Of a stretch of DNA of 64,000 nt, positions 33,836 to 44,870 are shown in pieces. Position 1 is the stretch's first letter, and each line of letters begins with the position of its first letter. The DNA is from Siphonodentalium dalli. Taxonomy: Eukaryota; Mollusca; Scaphopoda; Gadilida; Siphonodentaliidae. The stretch spans positions 129,239,917 through 129,303,916 of the forward strand of contig CP136066.1 in the NCBI GenBank assembly GCA_032622095.1. The letters are read 5' to 3'. The position numbers were made by a program, and so were the translations under genes. The notes below the pieces were generated by a model, which did not search any database, was not told the origin of the DNA, and saw only the letters and a list, made by a program, of their open reading frames with translations.

Positions 33836-34235
33836 ATCTGGTAGATTTGTTGCATTTCATCTGTAATAACGCTTTGGTTATTTCATCTAAAATCAATTTA
33901 CCATCTGCACAAAATGATTCTTCGGTACTTAGACATTTTATATTGTTTGAATTTGCGAAGTCAGACCAGTCACTTTCAGATATTTCATAAGTTGTTTTGA
34001 ATATAGTTTTTCATAGTATTTTCGCAATTCTACTAAAATTTCAGCCTGATCCGTGAATACAGAATCATCATTCCTACAGATTTTGAATATCGTGCTTTGC
34101 AAAATGATTTTATTTTGGAGAGAGCAAAAGAACTTTGAGGGTCTTTCACCTTCCTCTATAAGGTTTGCTTTAGCCCAAATCATCAAACCTCTCAGATTTT
34201 CAAGTTCATACTCATGTAGTTTAGTCCATATGAAG
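33836..34235 (-). pseudogene. L1-like LINE ORF2 fragment between endonuclease and RT
   Basis: The minus-strand reading gives YELENLRGLMIWAKANLIEE, then GERPSKFFCSLQNK, FTDQAEILVELRKYYEKLYS and, after a frame change, FCADGKLILDEITKALLQMK. This is the linker that precedes the reverse transcriptase in L1/Tx1-type ORF2. The fragment ends where K-x-N-K-S should continue into RT block 0, at the foldback sequence. Confidence 0.78.
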
Positions 34236-34345
34236 TTTGGTGATGATTGGATGAGAGATATGACCTGTAGGGTGTGCTATCAGAAATTGGTGATGGACGG
34301 ACGGATGACAGACGCCAACCCATGGCAATAGATCAAACTTGACAT
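34236..34345 (+). repeat. Pearl-like terminal fragment
   Basis: GAAGTTTGGTGATGATTGGATGAG followed by GGACGGACGGATGACAGACG (about 34296) is the end module of another pearl-like repeat; its first part recurs at 27785. Confidence 0.55.
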
Positions 34346-34359
34346 TATCAAGTTGATGT

Positions 34360-35640
34360 ACAGAATTTGCTGAATTTGGCAAAATAGTTGGTATCTTCAA
34401 AACTGAGAATATAGATGCCTTCAACAAGAAATTTTTTTAAATGGAGAAGCAAATTGGTGAACTTGAGCAGGAGAAAGGTGAAATGTCAAAAACAGTGGAA
34501 ACGAAACAGAAACGATGGAACGAGAAGCGTTATTTCTGCAAATACAAACTAAATGATCTTGAGCAGCAAAGGAGAAAGGATTCGGTACGAGTATTTGGCA
34601 TCAAATAATCAACAGGAAAAGAGTCACTAGAAAGGTCTCGACTATATTTAATTAAAACAAAAAACTAAATTTCCATCCAGCTGTAACAAGAGGTGTGCAC
34701 TCGAGTGCTAGCATACCCCCACCGTGGCAAATTCAACCCGCATTACCCGTAAACCCAACAAAAAAGATTTTAACTTTAAAGAAAAATTCGGACTAATAAT
34801 ATCGATATGGTGTCACAAGAAGCTTGTACAGAAAAAATTATTCAAATTGGTTCATATTTGTTAAAGTTATTATTAAAGTCAGACAGAATTTTCTAAGTCA
34901 AAATAAGTCGAAAATCAAGCGTAATATTACAAAAAACAGTCTGAGCCAATCCCTAGCCGCATCATTTAGAGAGGGTATTGTGAGAAGCATGTATACCAAA
35001 AATTATTGAAATCGGTTCATATTTGTTAAAGTTATTAAGTTGGACAAAATTTTCTAAGTCAAAATAAGTCGAAAATGAGGCGTAACTTGAAAAAAAAAGT
35101 CAGACAGAACCGCAATTAGCATCATGCGGAGAGAACGTCCTGAGGAGATTGCATACAAAAAAATATTGAAATCGGTTCATAGTTGTTCGAGTTATGAGGT
35201 CGGACAGACGGCTAGACAGACGGATGGACAGACGGACGGACAGACGCAGTCAATCCAGTATACCCCCCCATTTTCTTCGAAAGTGGGGGTATAATTAAAA
35301 TTAGAAAGAAGATGGATCCAGATTATAAACACTCAAAAGGATGGACAAAAGGATGGACAAAAGTCACAACCACATCCAATGCTAGTTAAGTTTTCATCCA
35401 GCACTCCAAAGTTGAATGTGATTGATAGTAGAAAACAGCTAAAAGGATCTGGAGTCACTATTGTTGAACAATCAATTAAATTATGAATTACTTAGAAAAG
35501 TCTACAAAGACGACTCAATATCCTATTCTTGGATTTAACAAATGTTAAGCTCTATGCAAAGAAAGCTGATTGTACAATTGTGAATTTCAAGACAGAGGCA
35601 GATCTAGATATTATTAATGGATAGTTTTGACAGGCTACAA
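34360..35640 (+). pseudogene. LINE ORF1 (coiled coil, RRM, C-terminal domain) split by an insertion
   Basis: Upstream of 34441 the frame reads FGKIVGIFKTENIDAFNKKF and a stop, then MEKQIGELEQEKGEMSKTVE, a coiled coil, and LNDLEQQRRKDSVRVFGIK, the start of the ORF1 RRM. A pearl-like element interrupts at about 34688. After 35295 it resumes with PHPMLVKF, QLKGSGVTIVEQS, then ELLRKVYKDDSISYSW and VNFKTEADLDIING, the end of the RRM and the C-terminal domain. Several stops and shifts are present. It differs in sequence from the ORF1 at 9852 and is closer to L1-type ORF1. Confidence 0.75.
34688..35295 (+). mobile_element. Pearl/HINE-like element inserted in LINE ORF1
   Basis: The start has GTGCTAGCATACCCCCAC and the end has AGTGGGGGTATAAT, so a subterminal ATACCCCCAC is inverted at the 3' stem-loop. 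Between them are about three units with TTTCTAAGTCAAAATAAGTC and GAAATCGGTTCATATTTGTT, then a GGACAGACGG tract at 35212-35255. No target duplication is evident. Confidence 0.78.
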
Positions 35641-35889
35641 GTGAAAGTGGCTATAAATACCTGTTGGAATATTTTGATGTTCTGATTATCATGTATTAAT
35701 ACCTTCTTTTTGCAAAGGTTCTGATACTTTACAACCAACTTGCTTTGGCTTCCAATTAAACAATACATTTATAGGACTAAATTCAAGCCAATTAACTTAT
35801 CGTTAAATGTTTTCCTCAAAGAGATGAATTATAGATACCAATGTGAGAAGTATACCGCACGATGCGAATCGAAACAAGATAAGTTTTCA

Positions 35890-38233
35890 AACAAGACAGT
35901 CAATGACTGTGGGGTCGCTCACCAGACTACAAAGACTGATAAGACTGGGACTCTGGAGACTACAACAGTCAGAACTTTTCATAATTACTTTAAAAGAAAT
36001 AGCTCTAAACAGGATATGTGGCTAGAGAGATTTCACATATGTAGATTGGTGAAAATCCACCTTGAAATTACCAACTGTATACTACTGATCACCCCCTCCT
36101 CCTCCAGCTCAACAAGTCCCCTTTGACCGGTATACAGACTCCCAAGTCTTAGGTTGGAATTTCACAACTGACACCTCAAACTTTCTCAATTGTTGGAAAT
36201 TTCCAATCTCACAAGCGCCTTTTTCCAAAACCATTTAGACATGTTTGAAGCCCAATTATCCATGGATCCAAAACACAATACATGTAAGTCAGATTAATCA
36301 GTCAGGTGGTTCCAAGGTAGATGTTTTAATGAATTTGGCATTTCAATGATTTTATTAGACACAAAAGTGTTAACTCCCCATAGCCCCACCATTTCTTGAC
36401 AAATTGACCTCATTTTAACAAATCTGAATCTCAGTCACTTAAGGATCCTCCTGATTGCTCCATACTATATGTAAGCTAAATAGTCCAACCTCTCTTGAGA
36501 AGACATTTTAAGAATTACTATAGAGACATATAGTTATGTCCCTGGTCCCACCCTATTTAACCTGGTGACCCCATCTGAATAAATTTAAATCCCAGACACC
36601 AAAGAACCCTTCATACATATGATAAATATCATTAAAATAGACCGGATGGTCCTTGTGAAGGAAGCATATTAAGAGGGAAACTGTTCTTCGTTTGGCCCCT
36701 ATTTGACCAAGTGACCCCATTTAAAAAAAAATCTGAATTGCAGTCAAGGAAGAACATTCCATGCTAAATAAGCCAACCAGTTCTTGCAAACATATTTTAA
36801 GAATTACTATGTAGTGAAATAGTCTCTGGCTCTGCCCTTATTTGACTTTGTGATCCCATTTTCACAAAGGTAATTTCATACCAAATATAAGCAAAATAGG
36901 CCATTTGATTATTGCATAGAAGACACATCATGAATTACTATGTAGAGAAAGAGTAATGTAGCTGGCCTTGCACCTACTTGACCTGGTGACCCTGATAGAA
37001 CAAATCTGAACCACAATCACCAAAGGAGCAAGCCTGCAAATAGTGCACCTATTCCTACATTGTATGTGCCTGGCCTCAAGCAACACAATGTATTATACAA
37101 TCAAGCCTTGAAATAGTGTGATAGTGTGTCTGTCATTTGCGGAATGAGGTCCCCCAGAGGGTGACTTTAGTGACGCTATCCTGCACAGTGGGCTAGCATC
37201 ACTAAATTCACCCTCTGGGGACCTCATTCTGCTAAGGCCCTCAACTGCTATGGCAGACCTAGGATAAGATTGAAGTTCCCCAGTTGAAGTTGATGTTCAC
37301 CCATTGGACACCTCAATTATGAATTTTATATTCTGCAAATTAGGGGATATAGAAACTTCCTAGAAGGGAAATGTAACTAACAACTGTGTGGGATAGCATC
37401 TCTGCAAATGACAGACCTCCTATTTGCCATGTTGAACAATACATGATAGATTGTACCTCTTATTAATGATTCTCTGACCTGCAAATGTCAGACACACTAA
37501 ATTCAGGCAGTTTGTTTAAATTGCTAACAGTATGTTTATACAAGCTGTCAGTGACATTGTATTCCTTGATTAATGACCTGTGTTTCTCTCTGTCTATCCA
37601 CAAAGAGATATCTGCAACTTTAATAGAACAGGTATTAATGTTGGAAGCTGGAAATGATATCCATTGGAAGGGATGTTGGTTGGGTGTAGGCCACTGCTGT
37701 GTGGGGGTGCATCTGGGCCATGTGGGAGGGGGATGGGTAATGGAATATTTCTGTAATTTCAGAAGATTAAAGATTAAAGTTTCATAAATCTGCAGATGTT
37801 ATAATGGTGTCACTTTTTCAAATTTTATAACATGCTTTTTTTTTTTTAGTTATGTCACTGGCTCTGCCCACATTCGACACAGTGACCTCATTTGAACAAA
37901 TCTGAATAACAGTCCCCCAAAGACCCTTTGTATCAAATATGAACCCATTCGGACCAATGAAATTTGAGAAGAAGTTGTTGTAAGAATTACAGAGTTATGG
38001 CCCTGGCTTCGCAACTATTTGACCCAGTGACCTCATTTGAACAAATCGGAATGAGAGTCACCTAGGGAACATCCACACTAAATATGAACCCATTTGGTCT
38101 TACGGTTCCAGAGGAGAAGATGTTCAAAGAATTGACGGACGGACGGATGGACGGACGGCTCGACGGACGGACGACGGACGAGGAGTGATGACTATAGCTC
38201 CACCGGAGACTTCGTCTCAGGTGAGCTAAAAAC
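35890..38233 (+). mobile_element. Pearl-like element, family P2, copy 1
   Basis: The 5' part shares AAGACTGATAAGACTGGGAC with the copy near 52970. Core units of about 145 bp (CTATTTGACCTGGTGACC, AACAAATCTGAATC, GAAGAATTACTATG-like) run 36430-37020 and 37850-38110. A GGACGGACGGATGG tract at 38136-38180 follows, then the stem CCACCGGAGACTTCGTCTCAGG with GTGAGCTAAAAA. A family M hairpin MITE occupies about 37031-37420. The same terminal stem ends the copy at 49615. Confidence 0.75.
37031..37420. mobile_element. Hairpin MITE (family M), copy 2
   Basis: TCATTTGCGGAATGAGGTC pairs with GACCTCATTCTGC within 37135-37232. The core ATTAGGGGATATAGAAACTT and the other end TCTGCAAATGACAGACC lie at 37340-37415. 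Its orientation is opposite to that of the 2205 copy. Confidence 0.7.
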
Positions 38234-38490
38234 TGGTTCCTTTTTGAAAAGGCTATACAGGTATAACATGTACACGCACAAGTCAACACCAATAAACTTG
38301 AGGCTACTGGACACTATCTCTTCACCAGATCGAAAACTCACTTAATTACTATAACCCGGAAATATGATACCCCCCACCCCCCAATACCACAATTAAAGAT
38401 ACTGGCGTGTGTATAGCTGTTATAATAGTCATATCTGATAAAACTGCCATAAACAAAAAGAATCTACCATATATTTTGAGATTTCCGTAT
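38234..38490. other. No gene; short TA-rich microsatellite follows
   Basis: Nothing is recognised before the (TA)n run at about 38493-38518. Confidence 0.4.
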
Positions 38491-38518
38491 ATATGTATAT
38501 ATATATATATATATATAT

Positions 38519-39020
38519 CCTTTATAGACTCGAAAACGGTTCGACCGATTGAGCCCAAACTTGCTGTGTAAGGGTAAAAACCCACAGGCAGTGCACTCGG
38601 ACCATTCACGTGCCCGTGCGACCACTCCTTCACCCTTCATCTGCCACTGTAATGGGGATTAATGGGTTAATCGCATGATAATTAATGAGCGTTTGTATAT
38701 GAGGCGTCGCTATTAAAGCGCGTTTATCTACTTTAGTGAAATACGGCATTTGACAGTCTCGGAAACGGGGGATATCGAGACGAAATTTCGTACTTAGAGG
38801 TTCCAAGGGACGGGGGAGATTTTCGTTGGGTCAGTTTGTCCGCCCGTGTGACCTTGACCTTGAAACGGGTACCCACAAATGACCTTGGGCGATATCTCGG
38901 TCGTCAGCGGTGACATCGACGTGAAATTTGTTATGTATGGTCAACTCGGGTCAGGGAATATTTTTGTCGGGTTAGCTGTCGGCGTGCCTGTACGGGGTTA
39001 CCTTGAAAAACTAAAATTAA
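38519..39020 (+). repeat. Pearl-like units with CTCGGAAACGGG motif
   Basis: It contains GACTCGAAAACGGTTCGACC, GTCTCGGAAACGGGGGATAT and CGATATCTCGGTCGTCAGCG with GTGAAATTTGTTATGTATGG, about 120-240 bp apart. These are related to the units at 4925-5330 and 39765-40440. Confidence 0.55.
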
Positions 39021-39721
39021 TGGATCGACCAAAGCCATGGGACCAATCGCGCCAGTGGTGGGCTAATCTGCTAGTATTATATAATATTATATCTCACGTG
39101 ACTTTCTCGCATTCTGATTGGCTGGCCATGCTATAATATTTTACAATAGTACCCCAGTAGGATTCCGACATGCCTACTATTCTTTTTCTATTTATAGTAA
39201 CAAAATCATTTTGCGAAATCGGGCTGCCGCCTGAAGATACGGCCAATTTTAAACTATACCTTGTGCGATATTTGTTGCAATATCGGTATATCATTAGATT
39301 TATTGATGAATTGCAATGATCTTACAAATTTCCGATGATATCAAGCCAATGTATTTAATAGTTTGTCCGTTTAGTTGGCAAGCGGCCAGTCCTAATTTTT
39401 GCAAAGCCAGTGGACATTATTTATAATTTCTTTTTCCGGTTAATCGAAGTTAACCAAGTTAATTCTAAAATTTCGCCAAAATGTCTTTACTAATGACGTA
39501 TTTATAGAAATTAATGTATGAATCATGAAGAGATGCTGTTAGATGTAACTAATAACATAGTTATGCTCCCCTGCCATCTTCAAAATATTGCCGTAAATTG
39601 TAAAATCTGAGACCGATTTAAAAAATTCAAGGTAAATAAAAATGTGACAAAATCAGACTAAGAAATTGTGTGAGAATTGGCACAAATGTTCGATATAATC
39701 TATTATATATTTTGGAAGATC

Positions 39722-39762
39722 TGTGTGTGTGTGTGTGTATCTGTGTGTCTGTGTGTGTGATC
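39722..39762 (+). repeat. (TG)n microsatellite
   Basis: A run of TGTGTG broken by ATC and TCT at 39722-39762, next to a CGATGGACTCGAAAACGG unit. Confidence 0.8.
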
Positions 39763-39764
39763 GC

Positions 39765-40425
39765 GATGGACTCGAAAACGGCCGACCCGATTTCGATGAA
39801 ACTTCGTATGTGAGGGTACTATCGGTCGGGAAGTGGCATAGGCATATTAATTTTCAGATCCGAGCTCAACTTTTCACGTGCCGAGGTCAAATCTGTTTTT
39901 ACGCCGTTTTGCGCTAATATATTTCAGTTCGGTGCTCACAAATCGATTCGATATAGCGCGAATAATAAATTGCCAGTCATATAATTTGCACGGTTAGAAT
40001 CTGTGGCGCTTCATCTTTCCAATGATGTATCACACGCCTGTGTACGTTTAAAGTTTCTACCTTAATTATCGGGAAGAACGCAGGACCATGCTTCGCTCAT
40101 CGAAAAACATTCAGTAAATATATTACGCCGTCAACAGATCGTGACGTGATCGCGTTTAACTCTTAACCGGCCGATGTCGCGTTAACTCATCACCGGCCGA
40201 GGTATCCGCAAATGACATTGGGCTATATATCTCGGAAACGGGTGGAGCTATCGACTTGAAATTTGGTATGTGAATGTATCTTGCCCCGGATACGAATTTT
40301 ATCGGGTCGCCGAGCCCGTGCGACGCCAGCTTCGCGCATGCGCAGACCAGATCTCGGAAACGGGTGGAGCTATCGACTTGAAATTTGGTTTTTGAATAGC
40401 CCGGACGAAGTCGGGTCACCTTCTA
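39765..40425 (-). repeat. Pearl-like element, inverted relative of 4925-5330
   Basis: Two units with TCTCGGAAACGGGTGGAGCT and ATCGACTTGAAATTTGGT surround GCCCGTGCGACGCCAGCTTC, followed by the stem AGCCCGGACGAAGTCGGGTC near 40400. The sequence is the reverse complement of 4925-5110 at high identity. Confidence 0.7.
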
Positions 40426-40429
40426 GTAT

Positions 40430-40571
40430 AATAAATAATGAATGTCTTGTCGTTGACTATGCCAAAATAGTGGTCCTCAAGGAGGAATAGTCCACTCGCC
40501 TGCGGCTCGTGGACTATTCCTCCTCAAGGACCACTATTTTGACATAGTCAACTCCAAGCCATTCATTATCT
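40430..40571. repeat. Perfect-stem hairpin element
   Basis: The 44-bp arms 40452-40495 and 40509-40552 pair with one mismatch around a 13-bp loop. Imperfect pairing continues outward to AATGAATG / CATTCATT. A transcript would fold into a long stem. It is probably a MITE. Confidence 0.88.
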
Positions 40572-40574
40572 ATA

Positions 40575-41266
40575 TAATAGACATAAATATTGCGTACATT
40601 GCATGCTATTGTCACGTTTGTATGCTTTGTTATGTAAACAAACATCAAAAAACCATTTGTTTATAGACAATCACTACTATCGGATGGTTCAATGAAAATG
40701 TTCCACTACGCTCTGGAAGGCCAAGATAAAATTATTGGCGCAATCAACAATCACATTCAAATCATGCCAAATTTTATTTTAATCGACACATTTTACCCGC
40801 TGTCAGTTCAAAATCCAGCTAATCCATACTTCATGATTGGGAAATGATCAGACAAAAAACGTGTACATAATATAATTGCTCTTACAAATGATGAATATTT
40901 TTCAATCCAGTTAGTATTTTCTCCTAACTTATGGTAATTACGTCACATACCTATATATGGTAATACATACCAAATAAGGAATTTACAAATGATACGATTG
41001 TGAGTTGTAAGTCTTAGACATACCAAATTAAGGATTTTACAGCTGACATATAATGCACGCGAATCCGAATAATGAAATGATGCAATAAACAATTCACTGC
41101 GCTTTTTGCGACAAACTAAACAACACTCGACCTACATTTTCTCTGACACAAAGCATGTTTTGTGAATAATATATCGCATTCATATGATTTATGCTATACT
41201 ATTAGTATATTCTTGAGACATAACCTGATAAATGTTATTTCTAAATTATAACCTACAACGAATGCC
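40575..41266. other. No recognisable gene
   Basis: AT-rich sequence. ACCTATATATGGTAATACATACCAAATAAGG and ACATACCAAATTAAGGATTT at about 40950-41040 are a weak internal repeat. At about 41262 GCCGCCCGTCCCTTTAA resembles an inverted end of the GGGCGGCGTTCGTTG sequence at 51335. Confidence 0.4.
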
Positions 41267-41320
41267 GCCCGTCCCTTTAAATCAAATTTTTTTGTTTAAA
41301 GAGTGAATATTTTACGAAAA

Positions 41321-41560
41321 AAGGGGCATAACTCAGTTAAAAATATTTGAACTGGATCTGTCTTTTGGGCTGAGAAATTCATATACAAAATTTGGTTCCG
41401 ATCAGATAGAAAATATTTGAGTTATCGCATCATGCGTAAAGTGTCTGCGGACTGCCAGACAGACAGAGGAACAGACGAACCAATGACGAGTGGTCAATCC
41501 GAATGTCGCCACTATGTTTACCATACTATGGTATGGGTAAACATAAACAAAAACAAAAAC
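41321..41560 (+). mobile_element. P1 element, 5'-truncated copy
   Basis: It has one core unit (AAAGGGGCATAACTC ... TTTGGTTCCGATCAGATAGAAAA), the CAGACAGACAGAG tract and the complete 3' hairpin TTTACCATACTATGGTATGG with GTAAA. The CGAGTGGTCAATCCG segment is shared with the copy in the LINE. Confidence 0.8.
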
Positions 41561-41584
41561 AAAAAAGTTTATAATTTAATTTAC

Positions 41585-41715
41585 CTCTCAACAGCAAGTC
41601 GCTTATCCTCACCAAACTCTTTTATTGTTCTGGACAATTGTTCACTCAATTCCTTATTGATTTCATTCAAGCACTCCTCACTTGATGAAACTTCCTCCAG
41701 TCTCTTTTTGAGTTC
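41585..41715 (-). CDS. Coiled-coil host exon (upstream of the 7.9 kb exon)
   Basis: This minus-strand 131-bp exon lies between the acceptor TTTCATATTTCAAG (41716 and up) and the donor GAGAG|GTAAAT (41584 and down). In phase 0 it reads ELKKRLEEVSSSEECLNEIN, then KELSEQLSRTIKEFGEDKRL and AVE, leaving two bases AG. The heptad pattern is strong and there is no stop. Phase and sequence character match the exon at 7852-7980, 33.6 kb downstream on this strand. I do not recognise the gene. Codon use is not LINE-like and no repeat copy of it is seen in the window. Confidence 0.62.
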
Positions 41716-41825
41716 CTTGAAATATGAAATTGTTTATTTCAATTCTGAGAAACAAGTTTTCCACATTACTACTCCCAAGTCTGAAAGTTCTACAGCAATA
41801 AAATAAAAGCACATATATTGTACAC

Positions 41826-42760
41826 TAGCAGGGTTACCCGGCATTGCCCAGGTTAAAGTGATGTAAATACTCTGCATATTGTGGATATATGGTGGGAATA
41901 GAGGATACTCTTGTTCAAAGTGTTACACATATTCTCATAAATTATATATCCAAATAGCATCACAAAACATGATTATTACACTCGGAATATAAGTAGAACC
42001 TCACCTTGTCGGATCGTAGTGATTGTCATTTTGTTTATCGCGATTAATCCGTCCCACCAATAAAGAACTATTTATTTATGTACAACTGCGTATACTTCAG
42101 ACGTTATAACATGAACATCATAAACACATTAGTTCACAAAAATAAAAGACGACAATTGGGTTTTACATAGAGATGTATCAATCAATCTAGTGGGTTTGAC
42201 TAAGATTTTGAGGACACCTGGTTATCATATCTCCATGAAGATACATATGTTTTAAAGAAATGTCCAGGTGTTCCTCTGTTCATTGTGCTATATACTGGCT
42301 AATTGTTCTCAGTTTAAAAGAAATGTTGCTATGCTTATATATCAGCTACATATGTCCGACAAAGAGCGAGATTTTGAGTTGTTTATGTTCGGCGATGAGT
42401 CTGTTCTAAAACATGAAAGATATCCTCTGTAAATTGGGCAGATATAACCTTGTCAGAGGATCCTGAGAAGTCATGTGCCACTAACTCTCCGTTTTCTTTT
42501 ATCTCAGAAGAAATTATATTTGACGGCACACTGTGACCACTATTGTTGAACAGGCCTTCTATACATTTCCATATCTCTTGTAACTTTTTTGTGGGAACTA
42601 TATTGAATGGGGCAGACTCAATTGTGTTATTCTAATATTTTAACATGCACAATTATCTTCCTCATAAAGTTACAACTGTTAGAACGCCTTGTTGCCATCT
42701 CGATTGTACCCCATGAAGTTATATATAGAACACATACAGACAGACATATATTTGCAAACA
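41826..42760 (+). mobile_element. Pearl/HINE-like element with GGGTTACCCGG start
   Basis: It begins CTAGCAGGGTTACCCGGCATT, a short palindromic 5' end. It ends near AGAACACATACAGACAGACAT at 42728-42750. Between them are parts related to the 42.9-44.9 kb array (TAACTTTTTTGTGGGAACTATATTGAATGG recurs at 42909). No coding evidence is visible. Confidence 0.5.
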
Positions 42761-42779
42761 TATCTAGGCAGCAAATGTG

Positions 42780-44870
42780 ACGTTTTTAACACGCACGATT
42801 TGATTCCTCATATCATTTGAGAAGAACGTGTATGAATTTGATGTTAATTGGCACTAAACATATTTATATCAGTTGTGGTGACCCGCCCATCCCTATTTCG
42901 GACTCTTGTAACTTTATTGTGGGAACTATATTGAATGGGGCAGACTCAATTGTGTTATAATATTAACTTGAGCTATTCTAATACATGTATTTTAAAATGC
43001 ACCATTATCTTCCTCGTAAAGTTACCACGCCGCATTTGACATCAATAAACCACAAACTTAGACTCATTATGGAGATGAATATATATAAAACTGTTGAAAA
43101 TTTGTTCGTATACAAATTCGTATACAATTTAAAAATATAGGGCCCCCATATCTCTCACCCAAATGGCACCAATTTGGCATATTTAAACCACACGATTAGA
43201 TTCCTCGTATCACGGAGAAGAATATGTATCAGTCTGGTGGAAATCAGCGCTAAACATATTGTTTATCCATTTTTGTCTCTCCCTGACCCTCTGTGGACCC
43301 CTGTCTCGAATGGCACCACTTTTGACATCTTTTAACCACACAATTAAGACTCCTGATATCATGGAGTTAAATATTTATAATTTTGGTGCTAATCGGTGAC
43401 TAAACAAACCCCACACCATCTCTCACACAAACAGCACAAATATAGCATCTTTAAATCACATGATTTGATTCCACGTATCATGGATAAGAATGTGTAACAA
43501 TTTGGTGGAAATTGGCGCTAAAAATATTGTGTATCAATTCTGGTGCCCCTCTCCTTTTCAGTGCACCCCTGACTCGAATGACGCTAGTTTTAAAAGTTTT
43601 AAGCCATACCATTAGACTCTTCATACCATGTGGATGATTTTGTAGCAATCGGTGACTAAACCAATTCTTATCAAATTTAGTGCCTACCCCCCCCCCCCCA
43701 ATCTGACACCCAAACGACACCAATTTGGCATCTTTAAATCACATAATTAGATTCCTTGTATCATGGAGAAGAATGTGTATTAATTTGGTGGAAATCGGCG
43801 CTAAAATTATTTTTATCAATGTTGGTGCCCCTCTCTCTTTCAGTGTATACAAATTCGTATCAAATTTAGGGCCCCCATATCTCTCATCCAAACGGCACCA
43901 ATTTGGCATATCTAAACCACACGATAAGGTTTCTCGTATCACGGAGAATATGTATCAATTTGGTGGAAATCAGCGCTAAATATATTGTTCATTTATTGTG
44001 TGTGTTCCTCTCACCCTCTATGCATCCTGACTCGAATGGCCCCACTTTTGACATCCTTAAACCACACAATTCAACTTCTGATATCATGGAGATGATTATT
44101 GATAAGTTTGGTAAACCAATTTTGATCAAATTTAGTGCCCACTAACCCCCATCTCTCACCCAAACAGTACCAACATGGTTCAGTAATCGCTCAATTAGAT
44201 TCCTTGTATCATGGAGAAGAATATATATCAATTTGGTGGAAATCGGCGCTACAATTTAGTTTTTTCAATTTTGGTGCCACTCTCTCCTTCCGTGCATCCC
44301 TGACGTGAATGGTGCCACGTTTGACATATTTAAACAACACTGTTAGATTCCTCATATTCCTCATATAATGGGAATGATCATATATAAGTTTCGCGACAAT
44401 CGGCGGCAAACATTTTTTCTACCCCTCCCACTTTTCTGCCTCTGACAACGGCGTCACTTTATAAAATTCTAACCCACACTGTTATCTTTTTCGTAAAAAG
44501 TTACCCCTAGTAGACTGTTTGTTGCCATCTAGATGGTCCCTCGGCGCTAAACTTAGTTTATGAATTTTGGTGCCCCTCTCCCCTTACGTGCATCCCTGAC
44601 TCGAACGGCGCCACTCTTGACATTTAAACCACACCATCAGATTCCTTATATCATGGGAATGATTATATATAAGTTTTGTGGCAATCGGCGACAAAATTTT
44701 GTTCTGCCCCTCCCCTTTTCTGCCCCTGACAACAACGGCGTCACTTTAGAAAATCCTAACCCTCACCATTATCTTTCTCGTAAAAAGTTACCCCTAGTAG
44801 ACCCCTTTGGTGCCATCTAGATGGTCACCTGTGAATTTCTATAGAACACAGACAAACAGACAGACAGACT
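42780..44870 (+). repeat. Tandem array of about 136/272-bp units ending in CAGACAGA
   Basis: Blocks with CACCAATTTGGCATATTTAAA, ATTAGATTCCTCGTATCA, GGTGGAAATCGGCGCTAAA and TGCACCCCTGACTCGAATGG repeat. ATCTCTCACCC starts lie at 43149, 43418, about 43700, 43878 and 44151, giving a dimeric period near 272 bp. The array ends at AACAGACAGACAGAC (44855-44868), the usual pearl-like closing. Confidence 0.75.

Noticed and set aside
35740-36126. 128-codon plus-strand frame ending in a serine run
   Set aside because: It overlaps the 5' part of the P2 pearl-like element, which recurs at 52970 without an open frame.
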